Shown piece by piece: positions 34,101 through 45,512 of a stretch of DNA of 64,000 nucleotides. The DNA lies in contig JAPTHN010000074.1 of assembly GCA_026936325.1 (NCBI GenBank), forward strand, positions 930,001 to 994,000, written 5' to 3'. The translations under genes were made by a program, and so were the position numbers. The notes below the pieces were generated by a model. It saw nothing but the letters and a program-made list of their open reading frames with translations, searched no databases and was not told the origin of the DNA. This DNA is from Platynereis dumerilii. Taxonomy: Eukaryota > Annelida > Polychaeta > Phyllodocida > Nereididae. Within the stretch, counting starts at the first letter, position 1. Every line of letters begins with the position of its first letter.

Positions 34101-37100
34101 CTTTAAGAGCAATTATCTGAGAAAATCAACCGATTTCCAGAAAATTTGGAATGTGCCCCGTCACGGAATCGTTTCATACTTTGTAGGATTGAAGTATTAT
34201 GGGATAGGAGTTCTCGAGAAAAATGTTGGACCTGTCAGATTATTGGTTGCCATGGTAACCATGGCTCCATTATTTAGGGCCAAATGAGGTAAATTGGCAA
34301 AAACGAAAAGTCAAAATTATGCATATTTAGCTCATATTTCCACCTGAAAGGTGGTAATATATCGCAGCACTACTCATTGTGTCTGGAATAGTCACTCTTG
34401 AACTGAGTAATGTCATTGTATTTTTAAATCTGGGGTAAATGGGGTCTGTGTAATTACGGCCTAAAAAAGGTATCTTCGAGGCTAAGGAGAATTTAAAAAA
34501 TGTCCCATATTTAAGGGCCTCATATCTTCTATGGAGGTACTAGTTGAGCAAAACAAAGCATACACATGATGAAACTGACCTTTCCTCTACAAGAATCAAT
34601 AATAAAATCACGGTGGAACCATAGATTGAGCTTACGAACAAAGGTGGCGCCACCTATGTTTTTGGATATTTTGAGATTTGGCAAAAAAGGCTTTCGATTA
34701 AGTGGTGCCACATATACAATTATTGTTTCAGAAATCTCAGATTTATTTTTGGTACATTTCAATTATAAGTCTAACATGGCAGGCCATCACTGTTGCCATG
34801 GCAACATTGTAAAGTCAGTAGCAGCGCCCCCAAGTGAGCATGTTTGCCAATTTCCTCAAAAACGCCACTTTTTCATGAAAATAGGCAAGTTTGAAGCCAC
34901 TGGTACCTGGGTAATGGTAATATATGGCTATATTATACATTGTACCTGGACTTGTCACTCTTTAACTATGAATTGGTGTTGTATTTTGAAATCTAGGATT
35001 AATAGGGTCTGTGTAGGAAGGGCCCAAGAAATCTATGATTGAAGCTAAGAAAATTGCATAAAATTTCACATTTTTAGAGCTTTTTAGGGGCTCATATCTT
35101 CTATGGAGGTATTAGCTGGTGGAAACAAAAGGTACAAACTATGAAACTGACCTTTCCTCTAAATGAATCAATAATAAAATCACGATGGAACCATATATTT
35201 AGCTTACAAATGAAGGTGGCGCCATCTATGTTTTTGCATGTGTTAAGATTTTACGAAAAACGCTTACAATAAAGTCATGCCACACATACAATTATTGTGT
35301 CAGAAATCTCAGATTTCTTTTTTGGTACATTTGATTTGTTACTCAAATATGGTAGGCCAGCATTGTTGCTATGGCGGCATTGGTATGCCAGCAGCAGCGC
35401 CCCCAAGTGAGCATGTTGCCAGTTTCCTCAAGAAAGCCACTTTTTCATGAAAATGTGCAATTTCTAAGCCACTGGTACCTGGGAAATGGTAATATATGGC
35501 TAAATTATACATTGTGCCTGGACTAGTCACTCTTTAACTATATATTGGTATTGTATTTTGAAATCTTGGATTAATGGGGTCTGTGTTAGAAAGGCCCAAG
35601 AAATCTATGTTTGAGGCCAAGAAAATCGCACAAAATATCACCTTTTTAGAGCTCTAGAGGTATTAGCTGGTGGAAACAAAAGGTAAACATTATGAAACAG
35701 ACCTTTCCTCTAAATGAATCAATAATAAAATCATGGTGAAACCATATATTGAGCTTGCAAATGAAGGTGGCACCATTCATGTTGTTGCATATTTTGAGAT
35801 TTTCCGATAAAGGCCTTCAATGAAGTAATGCCATATATATACAATTTTTGTTTTAGAAAACTCAAGATGCCACTTTTTCATGAAAATAGGCAAGTTTGAA
35901 GCCACTGGTACCTGGTAAATGGTAATATATGGCTATATCTAGTACTGTGCCTGGACTGGTCATTCTTTAACAAGTGTGTTTGTGTTGTATTCTGAACTCT
36001 TGGATTAATGGGCTCTGTGTCAGAAGGGCCAAAGAAATCTGCGTTTGAGGCTAAAAAACGGGAATGAAATTGCACATGTTTTAAGCCTCATATTTCTATT
36101 GGTGTGCAAGGGGAAATTTGGGGTACACATGATAAAACTGACCTTTCCTCTACATTAATCAACAATAAAATCATGGTCGACCATAGTTTGAGCTTATGAA
36201 AAAAGGTGGCGCCACCTATGTTTTGCACATTTTGAGATCTTGCAATAAAGGCTTGCAATAAAGTGGTGCCACACATACAATTACTGTGTCAGAAATCTCA
36301 GATTATTTTCTGGTACATGATATGTACCATTTCATTTGTTGCCCTAACATGGCAGTCTATCACTGTTGCTTGTCAACCGTACCCCCAAGACAAATTTCCT
36401 CAAAAATGCCTTTTTTTCTTGAAAATGGCCCAATTCGAGACACTGGTTCTCACCGACAAAAATAACAAGAAATTTAAATTTTTAATGAAAACTGTTTCTT
36501 TCCAACAATATTTTCAATTTAATTTATATTTAGACCTGTTACCCCATATCAATATGTTATTTGCTCTTCTAATTTTAGGTATTCTTAAAGTTGAATCTCA
36601 CACTTCACACAAAATTTCAAATAGATAAGAATTTTATGAAATTTGGCCAAAGCATTCTTTATGAGGCCTGATTTCCACTGGGTAAGATTCCTGGTGTCTG
36701 AAAAGTATATTGTAGAAATCAACCAGCACATGAAATTTTAAAAACATTTTCTCTGACTCGAATTAGTAGAAAATTGAGCATTTTCAAAACAAACAGACAA
36801 TATGGAGGTTACAGATACGAATCATAAGAGGCTAAGGGTATGCTTGCGTCGGACAGCTCTTTCTTTTAAAAAGACATTGGATCTGCTGCTGTTTAAGAAC
36901 TTTTTATTTGAAAAAGTCCATGTTAGAGCAAGAGGTAGATTGACCTCAGTCCCAACTAAGTGGTACACAAATTCAAGTCAAATCATCACCACAGGCATGT
37001 GAAAGATCCTTCACTTTGACTGAAATACAACTTTTTCTGACTTACACTGAGCACCATTAAAAACGAAACATTGCAAAATGGCTTAAAACCGTACATCCTC

Positions 37101-40100
37101 TTTTAGTATCAAAATGCACCTTCATCAAAATCTGCTTTATCCTTAATATTTTTTTCCAAAAACATTCAATGGAGAGCTTTTGGAAGTCTTGTACCGATTA
37201 TGTTAAAATTTCATAAGAATAATTCAATTCAATATGCAACAAAACCAATATTTCATTGGTGAGTTTTCTATTGAAGAGCAATGAGTGAACTGAAGTTTCA
37301 AAAAGAACTCACTAGAATTATTGCTATATGGCGAAATGTGAACTATATTTCACAAAAGTTACCAATATGCATTGTAAGACCAGCAGTGAGGTTTGTGACA
37401 GATTTGAAAATTATTGAACAATTAGAACTCAGAAAATTGTGTTGTCTAACGATGTTCAGCATACGATTTCGACACAACCGCTCATTTGAACCTAAATTTA
37501 AGGATATGAAAAACACACTATGAGTATGCTAAGATAATATCAGTCCTGATGATTTTGATCACAAAGGAAGTCATGAACAAAATACTTGCACTTAATACAG
37601 TACTTGGATAGCAATCTCTTGGCTAATGGATCGGGCAAAGTGTCCGAATCAAAGTGATACCTCCAAATGTTCGACTCAAGCAATCTTTATCCTTTCATGT
37701 AAAATGGCATTTTTGAGGCAAACATGGTCACATGGGGACGCTGCTGCTGACTTAGTAATGCAGTCATGACAATGTTGATGACCTGCTATATATATGTTAG
37801 GACAAAAAATGATATGTACCCGAAAAAAACTGCAGATATCAGGCACAATAATTATATATGCGGCACAACTTCACTGAAAGCCTTTTTTGGCGAAATCTCA
37901 AAATATGCAAAAACCTAGATGGCGCCACCTACGTTTGTAAGCTCAATATATGGTTCCACCATGATTTTATTATCGAATCATTAAGAGGAAAGTCAGTTTC
38001 ATAATGTGTACCTTTGTTTTCACCAGCTAATACCTCCTCCATAGAAGATATGAGCGCCCAAAAAGCTCTAGAAATGTGATATTTTGTGCGATTTTCTTGG
38101 CCTCAAACATAGATTTCTTGGGCCTTTCTAACACAGACCCCATTAATCCAAGATTTCAAAATACAGTACCAATACATAGTTAAAGAGTGACCAGTCCAGG
38201 CACGATGTATAATTTAGCCTTATACTACCATTTCCAAAGTACCAGTGGCTTAGAAATTTCCTATTTTCATGAAAAAGTGGCGTTTTTGAGGAAATTGGCA
38301 ACATGCTCACTTCGGGGCGCTGCTGCTGGCATACCAATGCTGCCATGGCAACAATGCTGGCCTACCATATTTGAGTAACAAATCAAATGTACCAAAAAAG
38401 AAATCTGAGATTTCTGACACAATAATTGTATATGTGGCATGACTTTATTGTAAGCGTTTTTCGTAAAATCTTAAAACATGCAAAAACATAGATGGCGCCA
38501 CCTTCATTTGTAAGCTAAATATATGGTTCCACCGTGATTTTATTATTGATTAATTTAGAGGAAAGGTCAGTTTCATAGTTTGTACCTTTTGTTTCCACCA
38601 GCTAATACCTCCATAGAAAATATGAGCCCCTAAAAAGCTCTAAAAATGTGAAATTTTATTCAATTTTCTTAGCTTCGATCATAGATTTCTTGGGCCCTTC
38701 CTACACAGATCCTATTAATCCCAGATTTCAAAATACAATACCAATTCATAGTTAAAGAGTGACCAATCCAGGTACAATATATAATATAGCCATATATTAC
38801 CATTACCCAGGTACCAGTGGCTTCAAACTTGCCTATTTTCATGAAAAAGTGGCGTTTTTGAGGAAATTGGCAAACATGCTCACTTGGGGGCGCTGCTACT
38901 GACTTTACAATGTTGCCATGGCAACAGTGATGGCCTGCCATGTTAGACTTATAATTGAAATGTACCAAAAATAAATCTGAGATTTCTGAAACAATAATTG
39001 TATATGTGGCACCACTTAATCGAAAGCCTTTTTTGCCAAATCTCAAAATATCCAAAAACATAGGTGGCGCCACCTTTGTTCGTAAGCTCAATCTATGGTT
39101 CCACCGTGATTTTATTATTGATTCTTGTAGAGGAAAGGTCAGTTTCATCATGTGTCTGCTTGGTTTTGCTCAACTAGTACCTCCATAGAAGATATGAGGC
39201 CCTTAAATATGGGTAATTTTTTTAATTCTCCTTAGCCTCGAAGATACCTTTTTTTAGGCTGTAATTACACAGACCCCATTGACCCCAGATTTAAAAATAC
39301 AATGCCATTACTCAGTTCAAGAGTGACTATTCCAGACAAAACGGGTAGTGCTGCGATATATTACCACTTTTAAGGCGGAAATATGAGCTAAAAATGCGTA
39401 ATTTTGACTTTTCATTTTTTGCAAATTTGCTGATTTGGTCCAAAATAATGAAGCCATGGTTACCATGGCAACCAATAATCTGACCGGACCAAAAAAATTT
39501 TTCTGAAGTCTCATGCCATAGTACTTCCATCCCACAAAATATAAAACGATTCTGTGACGTACCACATTCCGGTCGCGGGTTGATTTTCTCAGATAATCGC
39601 TCTTAAGTAATAAACCATCATAGGTAGTACATTAATCATTAAAAACAATCTTTAAGCCTCTATACAAATTTTTTTCCATTTTGTCACGATAATATTTTCC
39701 ACTAAAATGTAAAAGTACACAACTATACATAAAATTACATACAATGAAACTTCTAAAAACAGCAAGCCAGCATTCTTCTGTCAAAAATGTTGTTAATCTT
39801 GTCCAATAAAAATGCAGCCAATAAGAATCTAGCATAATATCCACTGACCAATCATTGCTTAGGAGATCGTATCCGCTGGATACTAGGATAGATTGTCATT
39901 GGCCCGGAAATCAGGCTGAATTCTCATTGACCAGGGCATTAGGCTGCATTCTCAATGGATGAATTATTCACTGCAGTGCCCCCTACTGTTGATATTTTGC
40001 TGGATTTTCATTGGTAAAGCTATTAGGTTGAATTCCCTTTGGCTGGGTCACTGTTATCCAAAAGAGTTGGATTTTTGTCAAAATCCATACACAGTGAGCC

Positions 40101-43100
40101 CGAACCATCTTTGGGGTTAAAAAAAAGGCCCAGCATAGCCATAGGCACCATTACGTAGCCTAAGGTCAGACAAACAAGCAGATGTAAAGAAATTTTTGAG
40201 AAATTTCAGTTTTCAATTTCTTGTTTGTCACATTCCTTTGTTTGGTAATATTCTATCAAACTTGGGTGCAAATTACAATATCACATGACAAAACTTCAAA
40301 ACAATATATTACTGCCTATTAAACAACAATTGAAATACAGAATGTTGTTATTATTGGGAAAAGTCACATTTTGATGGTGTGTGTGATAAATTTCAATTAC
40401 ATATTTATCAGTATGTCACAAGCCCTATGTAACATTGCTACATTTCCCTATGGCTTTGTGAAGGAAATAAAAAATATCTGACACAATATCTGGATAAATA
40501 AATAACTTGAAACTAATTATTTAATCACTTTTCCTAGGAATTTCAAGTTATACAATGTACATATATCCAGAATAGCCATATCGTTTTATCATTCTTTGTG
40601 ACATGCATGGTTTTTCCTATGGATCCTATGATGTTTGCCCGTGTGTCTGGCTTTCACAGTTAGGTATTAAAGAAGAAGCACTCAATTGGTTTATCACACC
40701 TGAATCTTATGTTTTTAAACCTAGCATTCAAATGTTCTTAAATTAGTTCTTTTCGCTCTAATTTCATGAAATGATTAAGTATATTTTCAAGTTGGGTAAA
40801 TTAATTTGATGTCAGGCAATGCACAGGTTTCAAGCTTCAAACAGACCTTTATTACATACAGTGCCGCCTGTAAGTAAGTGAAACGCATGACACTGTGCCA
40901 TTGCATCAATGCTAAACATCCTCAGCCAAACTGCTTGTGGAGGCATGAATTCTCATCGGATGAAACGGAAACAAAGTGGGTCTTAAAGGCCGATGTGTGA
41001 GGCAAGTGGGATAAAAATAGCAGCCGATTTTCTTCACTGTAGTCAGAGTTAGGTATGGGTCAGAGTCTTTGATAAGTAAGTGAACCACCCTTCCCTATGT
41101 TTTAACATTGGGCCTGCGTTTCACTTACTTATCAAAGACTTTGACCCATACCTAACTCCAACTACAGCAAAGAAAGTTGGCTGCTATTTTTATCCCACAT
41201 GCCTCACATATCGGCCTTTATGACCCAAAATGTTTTCCTCTCAACGGATGAGAATTCGTCCTTCCAGAAGCATTTTGGTTAAGGATGTTTAACATTGATG
41301 CAATGGCACAATATCATGCGTTTCACTTACTTACAGGCGGCACTGTATATATCCTAGCCGTTCATGATATTATGGTGCATCTAAAATGTTATTTTAATCC
41401 TGCACTGATCAAGTCGCACCATGCCTGTTCATCTATTAAAAAACCTATTATTATTCAAATTGATTAGAGTCACGTATGTCAAGTTTTGTTAGATTATTTA
41501 AGTAACCCTGTTTGTTATCACAACTAATTATTCACAATAACGTTTTTTCTCCCACCTTCTTAATTGACAGCATCAGAATATTCAAGTAGTACAAAAGCTC
41601 TGCCAAACATGTATGCATATAATATGTTGAAGTAAGATTTCCAATTTATGCCCTTGGAATGATTGAGCATGTTAATTTTTGCAATTCGTATGAAAATTGA
41701 AACTTTACTTGGAATTTTTGCATTTGTGAGTTTGGCACACCTTCCTAACATTAAAAGCTGCATTTTGTATTTCTATTTTCAAAGAAAGGATTATTATTTA
41801 GTTTTTTATGAAATTATCTATCCTTAAAACAGGTTTTGCAATGATGGCGTTCATTTAGAAGACTTTCCAAATGACTTTTGATGCTAAATAGTAGGTGTGA
41901 TAAGTCAGAAATTTAAAAAAAATTTACTTCTTAAAAAACTTCCAACAGATTTTTTTTGTTCTTTACATCTGCTTGTGCGTCTGACCTTAAACTATGTAAT
42001 GGCGCCAATGGTGATGGTGGGCCATTTTTTTTAACCCCAAAGAAAGATGGTTCGGGCTCACTGTGCATAATCATATGAGTTATTGCTAGTGATTTTGACA
42101 TGTATCCAAAGGAGTGGGTCTTTGACAAAATCCACAATAGTTGAAGTGAGTGATAATGAGTGAATTAGGCATGCATTCAAAGCACCTATATTCTGCCCAA
42201 AGGCCTCGTAAATATTTAGAGTATGCAATGACTTTGGAGAGGTCGTGTCCAAAGGAGCTGCAATGCCCAAAGGCCCGACATTTTACCTAGAGACCCTATA
42301 AATTAATTTGCCGGAAGACCCAATATTTTGCCCAAAAGCCTGAAATCCATGCTCAATAGGCCTATTGGGCACAATAGTGGATATGGGCGTCAGCAGCAGC
42401 CAGTGAAAGATGGAAAGCGCCGCCTTACTACAGCACGCATTTCATAAATGCACCTGACTGCATCGCAGACTGAACTGCAAGCTGTACTGACCTTTAGTGT
42501 ATATTAAGAATTGGGCACAAATAAAAGAATCAGAATTTAATTGATTTTTCATCTCTTTCAGATCATGAACTGAGCAAGGAGACACAACTGAGGTTAATCT
42601 ATGACTCCGACCAGTTCCAGTACTTGTACATGGTCAGTGACAATTCAACGACGAATCCATGGACTCTGGAGTTCTTCCACAATCCTCCCGAAGATAATGA
42701 CTGGGTGCGGGTCCAGGATTCAGAGTATACTTTTGAGGAAATTCTTGCTGAGCAGACTTTAATTGGCGTCATGGATGAACGAGCACTGAATTACCCATCT
42801 GATACTGGGGAAAGGTGGGTCCAGATGGGACCACTGTGGGGCAGGGGATCCACACAGCTCATAGCTAATGTCAACATCAAGCTGCTCTATCTGGAGGCCC
42901 TTTATAATCAAACCATGTCAGAAGGGGTACAGTATCTGGAGACAAGAAAGAATTTTGGCCCCGATGAAATGTTGTACGAGATAGACACATCAGGAAACAG
43001 TAGCTCAACAAATGGAAAGAAATACTTGGACAATAATGAAGGAGAGTTGGAAGTAGACTTAACATTACAGTTGATAGAAGACTACCAAGAAAGATTTCCC

Positions 43101-44285
43101 AGTTTCATCGGCCACAGACGGATCATCTATAGTTCCAGGTATCAGAAGTCTTATAAAGAAATTAAAACTGACATGGAGAGAGCTATTAACCTCCGTCAAA
43201 AGTATCCAACGCACATCATAGGATTTGATTTAGTGGCAGAAGAAGATAGAGGAAATTCTTTACTTGCCTACCTTGATAATTTCCTGGATGACGGCAATAG
43301 GATTCCTTTATACTTGCACACAGGAGAGACTAACTGGCCGGCAGATTTGCTCACTTCTCCAGACAGCGAAGAACCAGTGGCTACGATAGAAAACATTTAC
43401 GACGCTCTCCTGCTAGGTGCGAAACGATTTGGGCATGGTCTTGGGTTCATCAAACATCCGCAACTTTTGCAAGAGATCATCGCAAGAGGAGCTGCGGTGG
43501 AGGTGTGTCCTGTGAGCAACCAGATCCTGGGTTATGTTCCCGATCTACGATCTCACCCCGCTCTAACTTACTACAGATGGGGCGTTCCCATCGTCCTAGG
43601 TGCAGATGATCCAGGAACCTTTGGCTACGACTCCTTTTCCATCGATTGGTACGAGATATTCATGGCGTGGGGGTTGACTCTTGCTGACCTGAAGCTTCTT
43701 GCCACTAACTCCCTCACCTACAGCAGTTTGGCAAATGAAGAAAGGGAAGAAGCAAGTAGTCAAAAATGGACTCCAGCTTGGAATAACTACATAGCCAATA
43801 TGAAGGAAGTTGCCTGTAACACAAGCTTCACCGCTAACGAGCCGACATTCAGTAGAATGTTCCCTAACGAAGGGGCAACTAATAAGCCAACCACAGTCCA
43901 CATTTATGGAAGGAACTTTGAACGAGCCATATGCAAGGAAATCACTTGTACTTTTGGAACCATGAAATCCACAGAAGTAACTTATGTCACTAATAATCAC
44001 ATCATCTGTCAGGCACCAATACAAACCTCTGCAGCAAGAGTCGATCCCCAGGTCAGGGCCCTCATAAAACGCCTAGCCATTGATATCCCTGACCAAATTT
44101 TTGCTAATGATGAATCCACTGTAGAAGTAACGGTGAATTTAGGGGATGGCATTGAACATAGCTTAGGTAATTTCACATACGCATATGAAATCACAGACCC
44201 AGATGACGGAAACAGCGCTTCTACTATCTCTTTGTGTTCTATGCTATTCATTTCAGTATTTTTTAGCATGTTCAATTCCATATAA
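31118..44285 (+). CDS. ADGF-A: secreted adenosine deaminase (ADGF/ADA2 family) with C-terminal TIG-like domain and GPI-type tail
   Basis: ADGF/ADA2 enzymes are extracellular zinc enzymes that deaminate adenosine to inosine and act as growth factors. Exons 31118-31267, 33550-33727 and 42562-44285 (GT-AG, phases 0 and 1) encode 683 residues. Residues 1-18 form a signal peptide (MWLKAGILAVIAINVTFG). The zinc/active-site set is complete: HSH at 106-108 after LPKGGNM, HTGETNW at 362-368, FGHG around 401, CPVSNQ at 425-430, and ADDP around 457-460. The insert at about 110-290 corresponds to the receptor-binding (PRB) region. Residues ~536-651 add an IPT/TIG-like Ig fold (PTFSRMFPNEG, VHIYGRNF, CTFGT, NNHIICQAP). 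The last ~25 residues are hydrophobic with no basic tail after them, after DPDDGNSAS, fitting a GPI signal. Intron 2 (8.8 kb) is full of foldback elements. The catalytic call is firm; the GPI call is inferred. Confidence 0.93.
31268..33549 (+). other. ADGF-A intron 1
   Basis: A GT-AG intron (GTAAGT donor, TTTTGCAG acceptor). It contains the SINE at about 32349-32610; the rest shows no supported gene. Confidence 0.7.
32349..32610 (+). mobile_element. tRNA-derived SINE in ADGF-A intron 1
   Basis: The 5' end looks like a decayed tRNA gene. It has an A-box-like TGGTTGGAGTGC at about 32365 and a B box GGTTTGAACCC at about 32410, spaced as in tRNA-derived SINEs. A GC-richer body follows to about 32610. 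The 3' end is not sharply defined and no target duplication was found. Confidence 0.6.
34107..39602. mobile_element. Giant foldback element 2 (5.5 kb), TTAA target duplication, in ADGF-A intron 2
   Basis: The ends are GAGCAATTATCTGAGAAAAT (34107) and its inverted partner ending CGCTC (39602), each flanked by TTAA (34103-34106 and 39603-39606). The left arm (34107 to about 36440) pairs with the right arm (about 37720-39602). Each arm is a tandem series of units of about 560-590 bp, with CATATCTTCTATGGAGGTA, AAGGTGGCGCCACCTATGTT and AGCGCCCCCAAGTGAGCATG. Perfect X-box palindromes occur at 34245-34260, 34792-34805, 38912-38925 and 39458-39473. TTAA duplications suggest the Kolobok or piggyBac groups. 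No transposase is visible. Confidence 0.88.
36441..37719. other. Single-copy centre of foldback element 2
   Basis: It has no inverted partner. Short open frames at 36802-37002 and 37281-37523 (plus) have no recognisable domain. I see no supported gene. Confidence 0.4.
39607..40085. other. ADGF-A intron 2 spacer
   Basis: It lies between two foldback elements. Loosely repeated words (AATAAGAATC, CTGCATTCTCAATGG) suggest an old repeat; nothing is firmly supported. Confidence 0.3.
40090..42065. mobile_element. Foldback element (about 2 kb) in ADGF-A intron 2, hosting a nested MITE
   Basis: CACAGTGAGCCCGAACCATC at 40090 has its inverted partner at 42046-42065 (GATGGTTCGGGCTCACTGTG). CATA flanks both ends (40086-40089 and 42066-42069). 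The arms pair for about 110 bp, including GCAGATGTAAAGAA / TTCTTTACATCTGC. The element at 40859-41345 lies within it. Confidence 0.7.
40859..41345. mobile_element. Tc1/mariner-type foldback MITE (487 bp)
   Basis: The ends are CAGTGCCGCCTGTAAGTAAG and its inverted partner, flanked by TA (40857-40858 and 41346-41347). The arms pair over about 220 bp. Each arm carries two GTAAGTAAGTGAA-type words, one at the tip and one near the centre. The CAGTGCC end and TA site suggest a mariner/Tc relative. A decayed relative lies at 62780-63235. Confidence 0.8.
42070..42561. other. 3' end of ADGF-A intron 2
   Basis: It includes degenerate repeats of TGCCCAAAGGCC (about 42205-42320) and then the acceptor ATCTCTTTCAG at 42551-42561. 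The segment at 42111-42140 is a diverged direct repeat of 40055-40087, outside the foldback ends. Confidence 0.45.
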
Positions 44286-44374
44286 CCCCTTAATAATATC
44301 ACAACACTTCATGGAGCAGCCTCCATTGCCACCCAAAATCAACAAAGATATATGAAATATCTTTGACACATATC

Positions 44375-44747
44375 TAGGACTGTCATCGATACGGCCGAAA
44401 TCGATGCATCGGAAAAGTTTTCCGAATCGCAAGTATCGAATAAATCTCAAGTATCGAATAAATTATTTTCACTGCATTTATCATATTTATTGTGAAGTAT
44501 TGCAAGAAATCCAGTAGAATTCACCTTGTTTACATCAAAACAGCGCCACCATCGCTCTGTTCTTGTCTGAAATCTCGCAAACGAGACAGTGTGATTAAAT
44601 ATGGCGGACGTGGGTGACACAAATTTGGGATGTTTGCAATGTTTAGCCTTTTCTCAGGTATGTGAAAAAGTATCAATACCTTTACTGCATTGGAAAAGTT
44701 TTGTCTATAATCGTATCGGGAAAAAGTCGTTTTCAATGACATCCCTA
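44375..44747. mobile_element. hAT-like MITE in the ADGF-A 3' flank
   Basis: The ends TAGGACTGTCATCGATACG and (inverted) TAGGGATGTCATTGAAAACG face each other. The flanking 8-mers CACATATC and CATGTACC agree at 5 of 8 positions, so any target duplication has decayed. The corresponding stretch of copy B (about 50905-50930) runs through without it. Confidence 0.65.
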
Positions 44748-45080
44748 CATGTACCCCTTAACAATTATGAAAAATAAATCAATAACTTCAAACGTGGTTG
44801 CCTTCGTGACCAAGAAATCCATATCATTCAACTGCAGTGAAAAACCATGGAAACTAGCTTTTCCTTTAATGTTATGGGGAGTAAGTTCATGGTATTTTCT
44901 TTGGTTGGTTTTGGGTGACAATGGCTGCTCTTTCGAAAAATTGCATGATAATTGGGACCACGACAAAATCTGATTGTAATGTTGGGTGACTCCCAAATGA
45001 GCCCATGGAATTTGACGAAACTGACTGGATATTGGCTCCATGATGCCTTTGTCATTGTGTGTGAAGGATAACTAAATATT

Positions 45081-45512
45081 ATACCATTTGACGCCACCGT
45101 CAGCCAATCAGAAGCATGTTTTTCACTGCTATAAATCCTATATTCTGTGTTGTCCTCTAAGTGTCTCGTGTCTGAGTGTTTGTCACGGGTATTAGTCGGT
45201 TATTCACCATAGGATCGGGCATATGTGTTTATCGCACTCAGACTACAGCTCTTGGGCTATAAATCACTTATCCCGTCCTGTGGTAAATAACCTATATTTA
45301 TACCATTTGACACCTCTGTCAGCCAATCACATTACAGTATTTCAGGGGAATTATTCCCATATTCTTTGTTGTCCAGTTATCCTCTCATGTTTGAGTGTTT
45401 ATCTCATGGTATAAGCCGGTTATTCACCATGGGATCAGGAATATGTGTTTATCACACCTCGACCTAAAGGCCTCGGGTGATAAATCACATATTCCCTCTC
45501 CCGTGGTGAATA
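45081..45512. repeat. Tandem pair of hairpin repeats (219-bp period)
   Basis: Two copies begin ATACCATTTGAC at 45081 and 45300. Each contains an internal foldback, GGTTATTCACCAT(A/G)GGATC facing a downstream GTGGT(A/G)AATAACC. It lies between the two ADGF genes. Confidence 0.7.

Larger units (their letters stand above)
29395..44965 (+). repeat. Inverted segmental duplication, copy A (contains ADGF-A)
   Basis: Exons, 5' flank and 3' flank match copy B (50040-58992) in reverse orientation. Outside the exons, matching segments include 29395-29480 with about 58890-58992, 29700-29900 with 58560-58750, 29960-30110 with 58430-58560, 30350-30430 with 58105-58200, and 44840-44965 with about 50040-50140. 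Copy A is about 6.6 kb longer, mostly because of mobile elements in intron 2. Confidence 0.85.

Noticed and set aside
36802-37523. Short plus-strand frames in the centre of foldback element 2
   Set aside because: Under 85 codons, no domain, no splice context; not enough to call a gene.
34566-39151. Two near-identical open frames of about 160 codons, one in each arm of foldback element 2 (34566-35042 plus, 38669-39151 minus)
   Set aside because: They are mirror copies of repeat DNA, lack any domain, are not kept open in the other tandem units of the arms, and have no promoter or splice context. Identity between them reflects arm similarity, not coding constraint.
43596-44024. A 142-codon frame antisense to ADGF-A, also present antisense to ADGF-B
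   Set aside because: It is a shadow of the strongly conserved deaminase/TIG coding frame and has no domain of its own.
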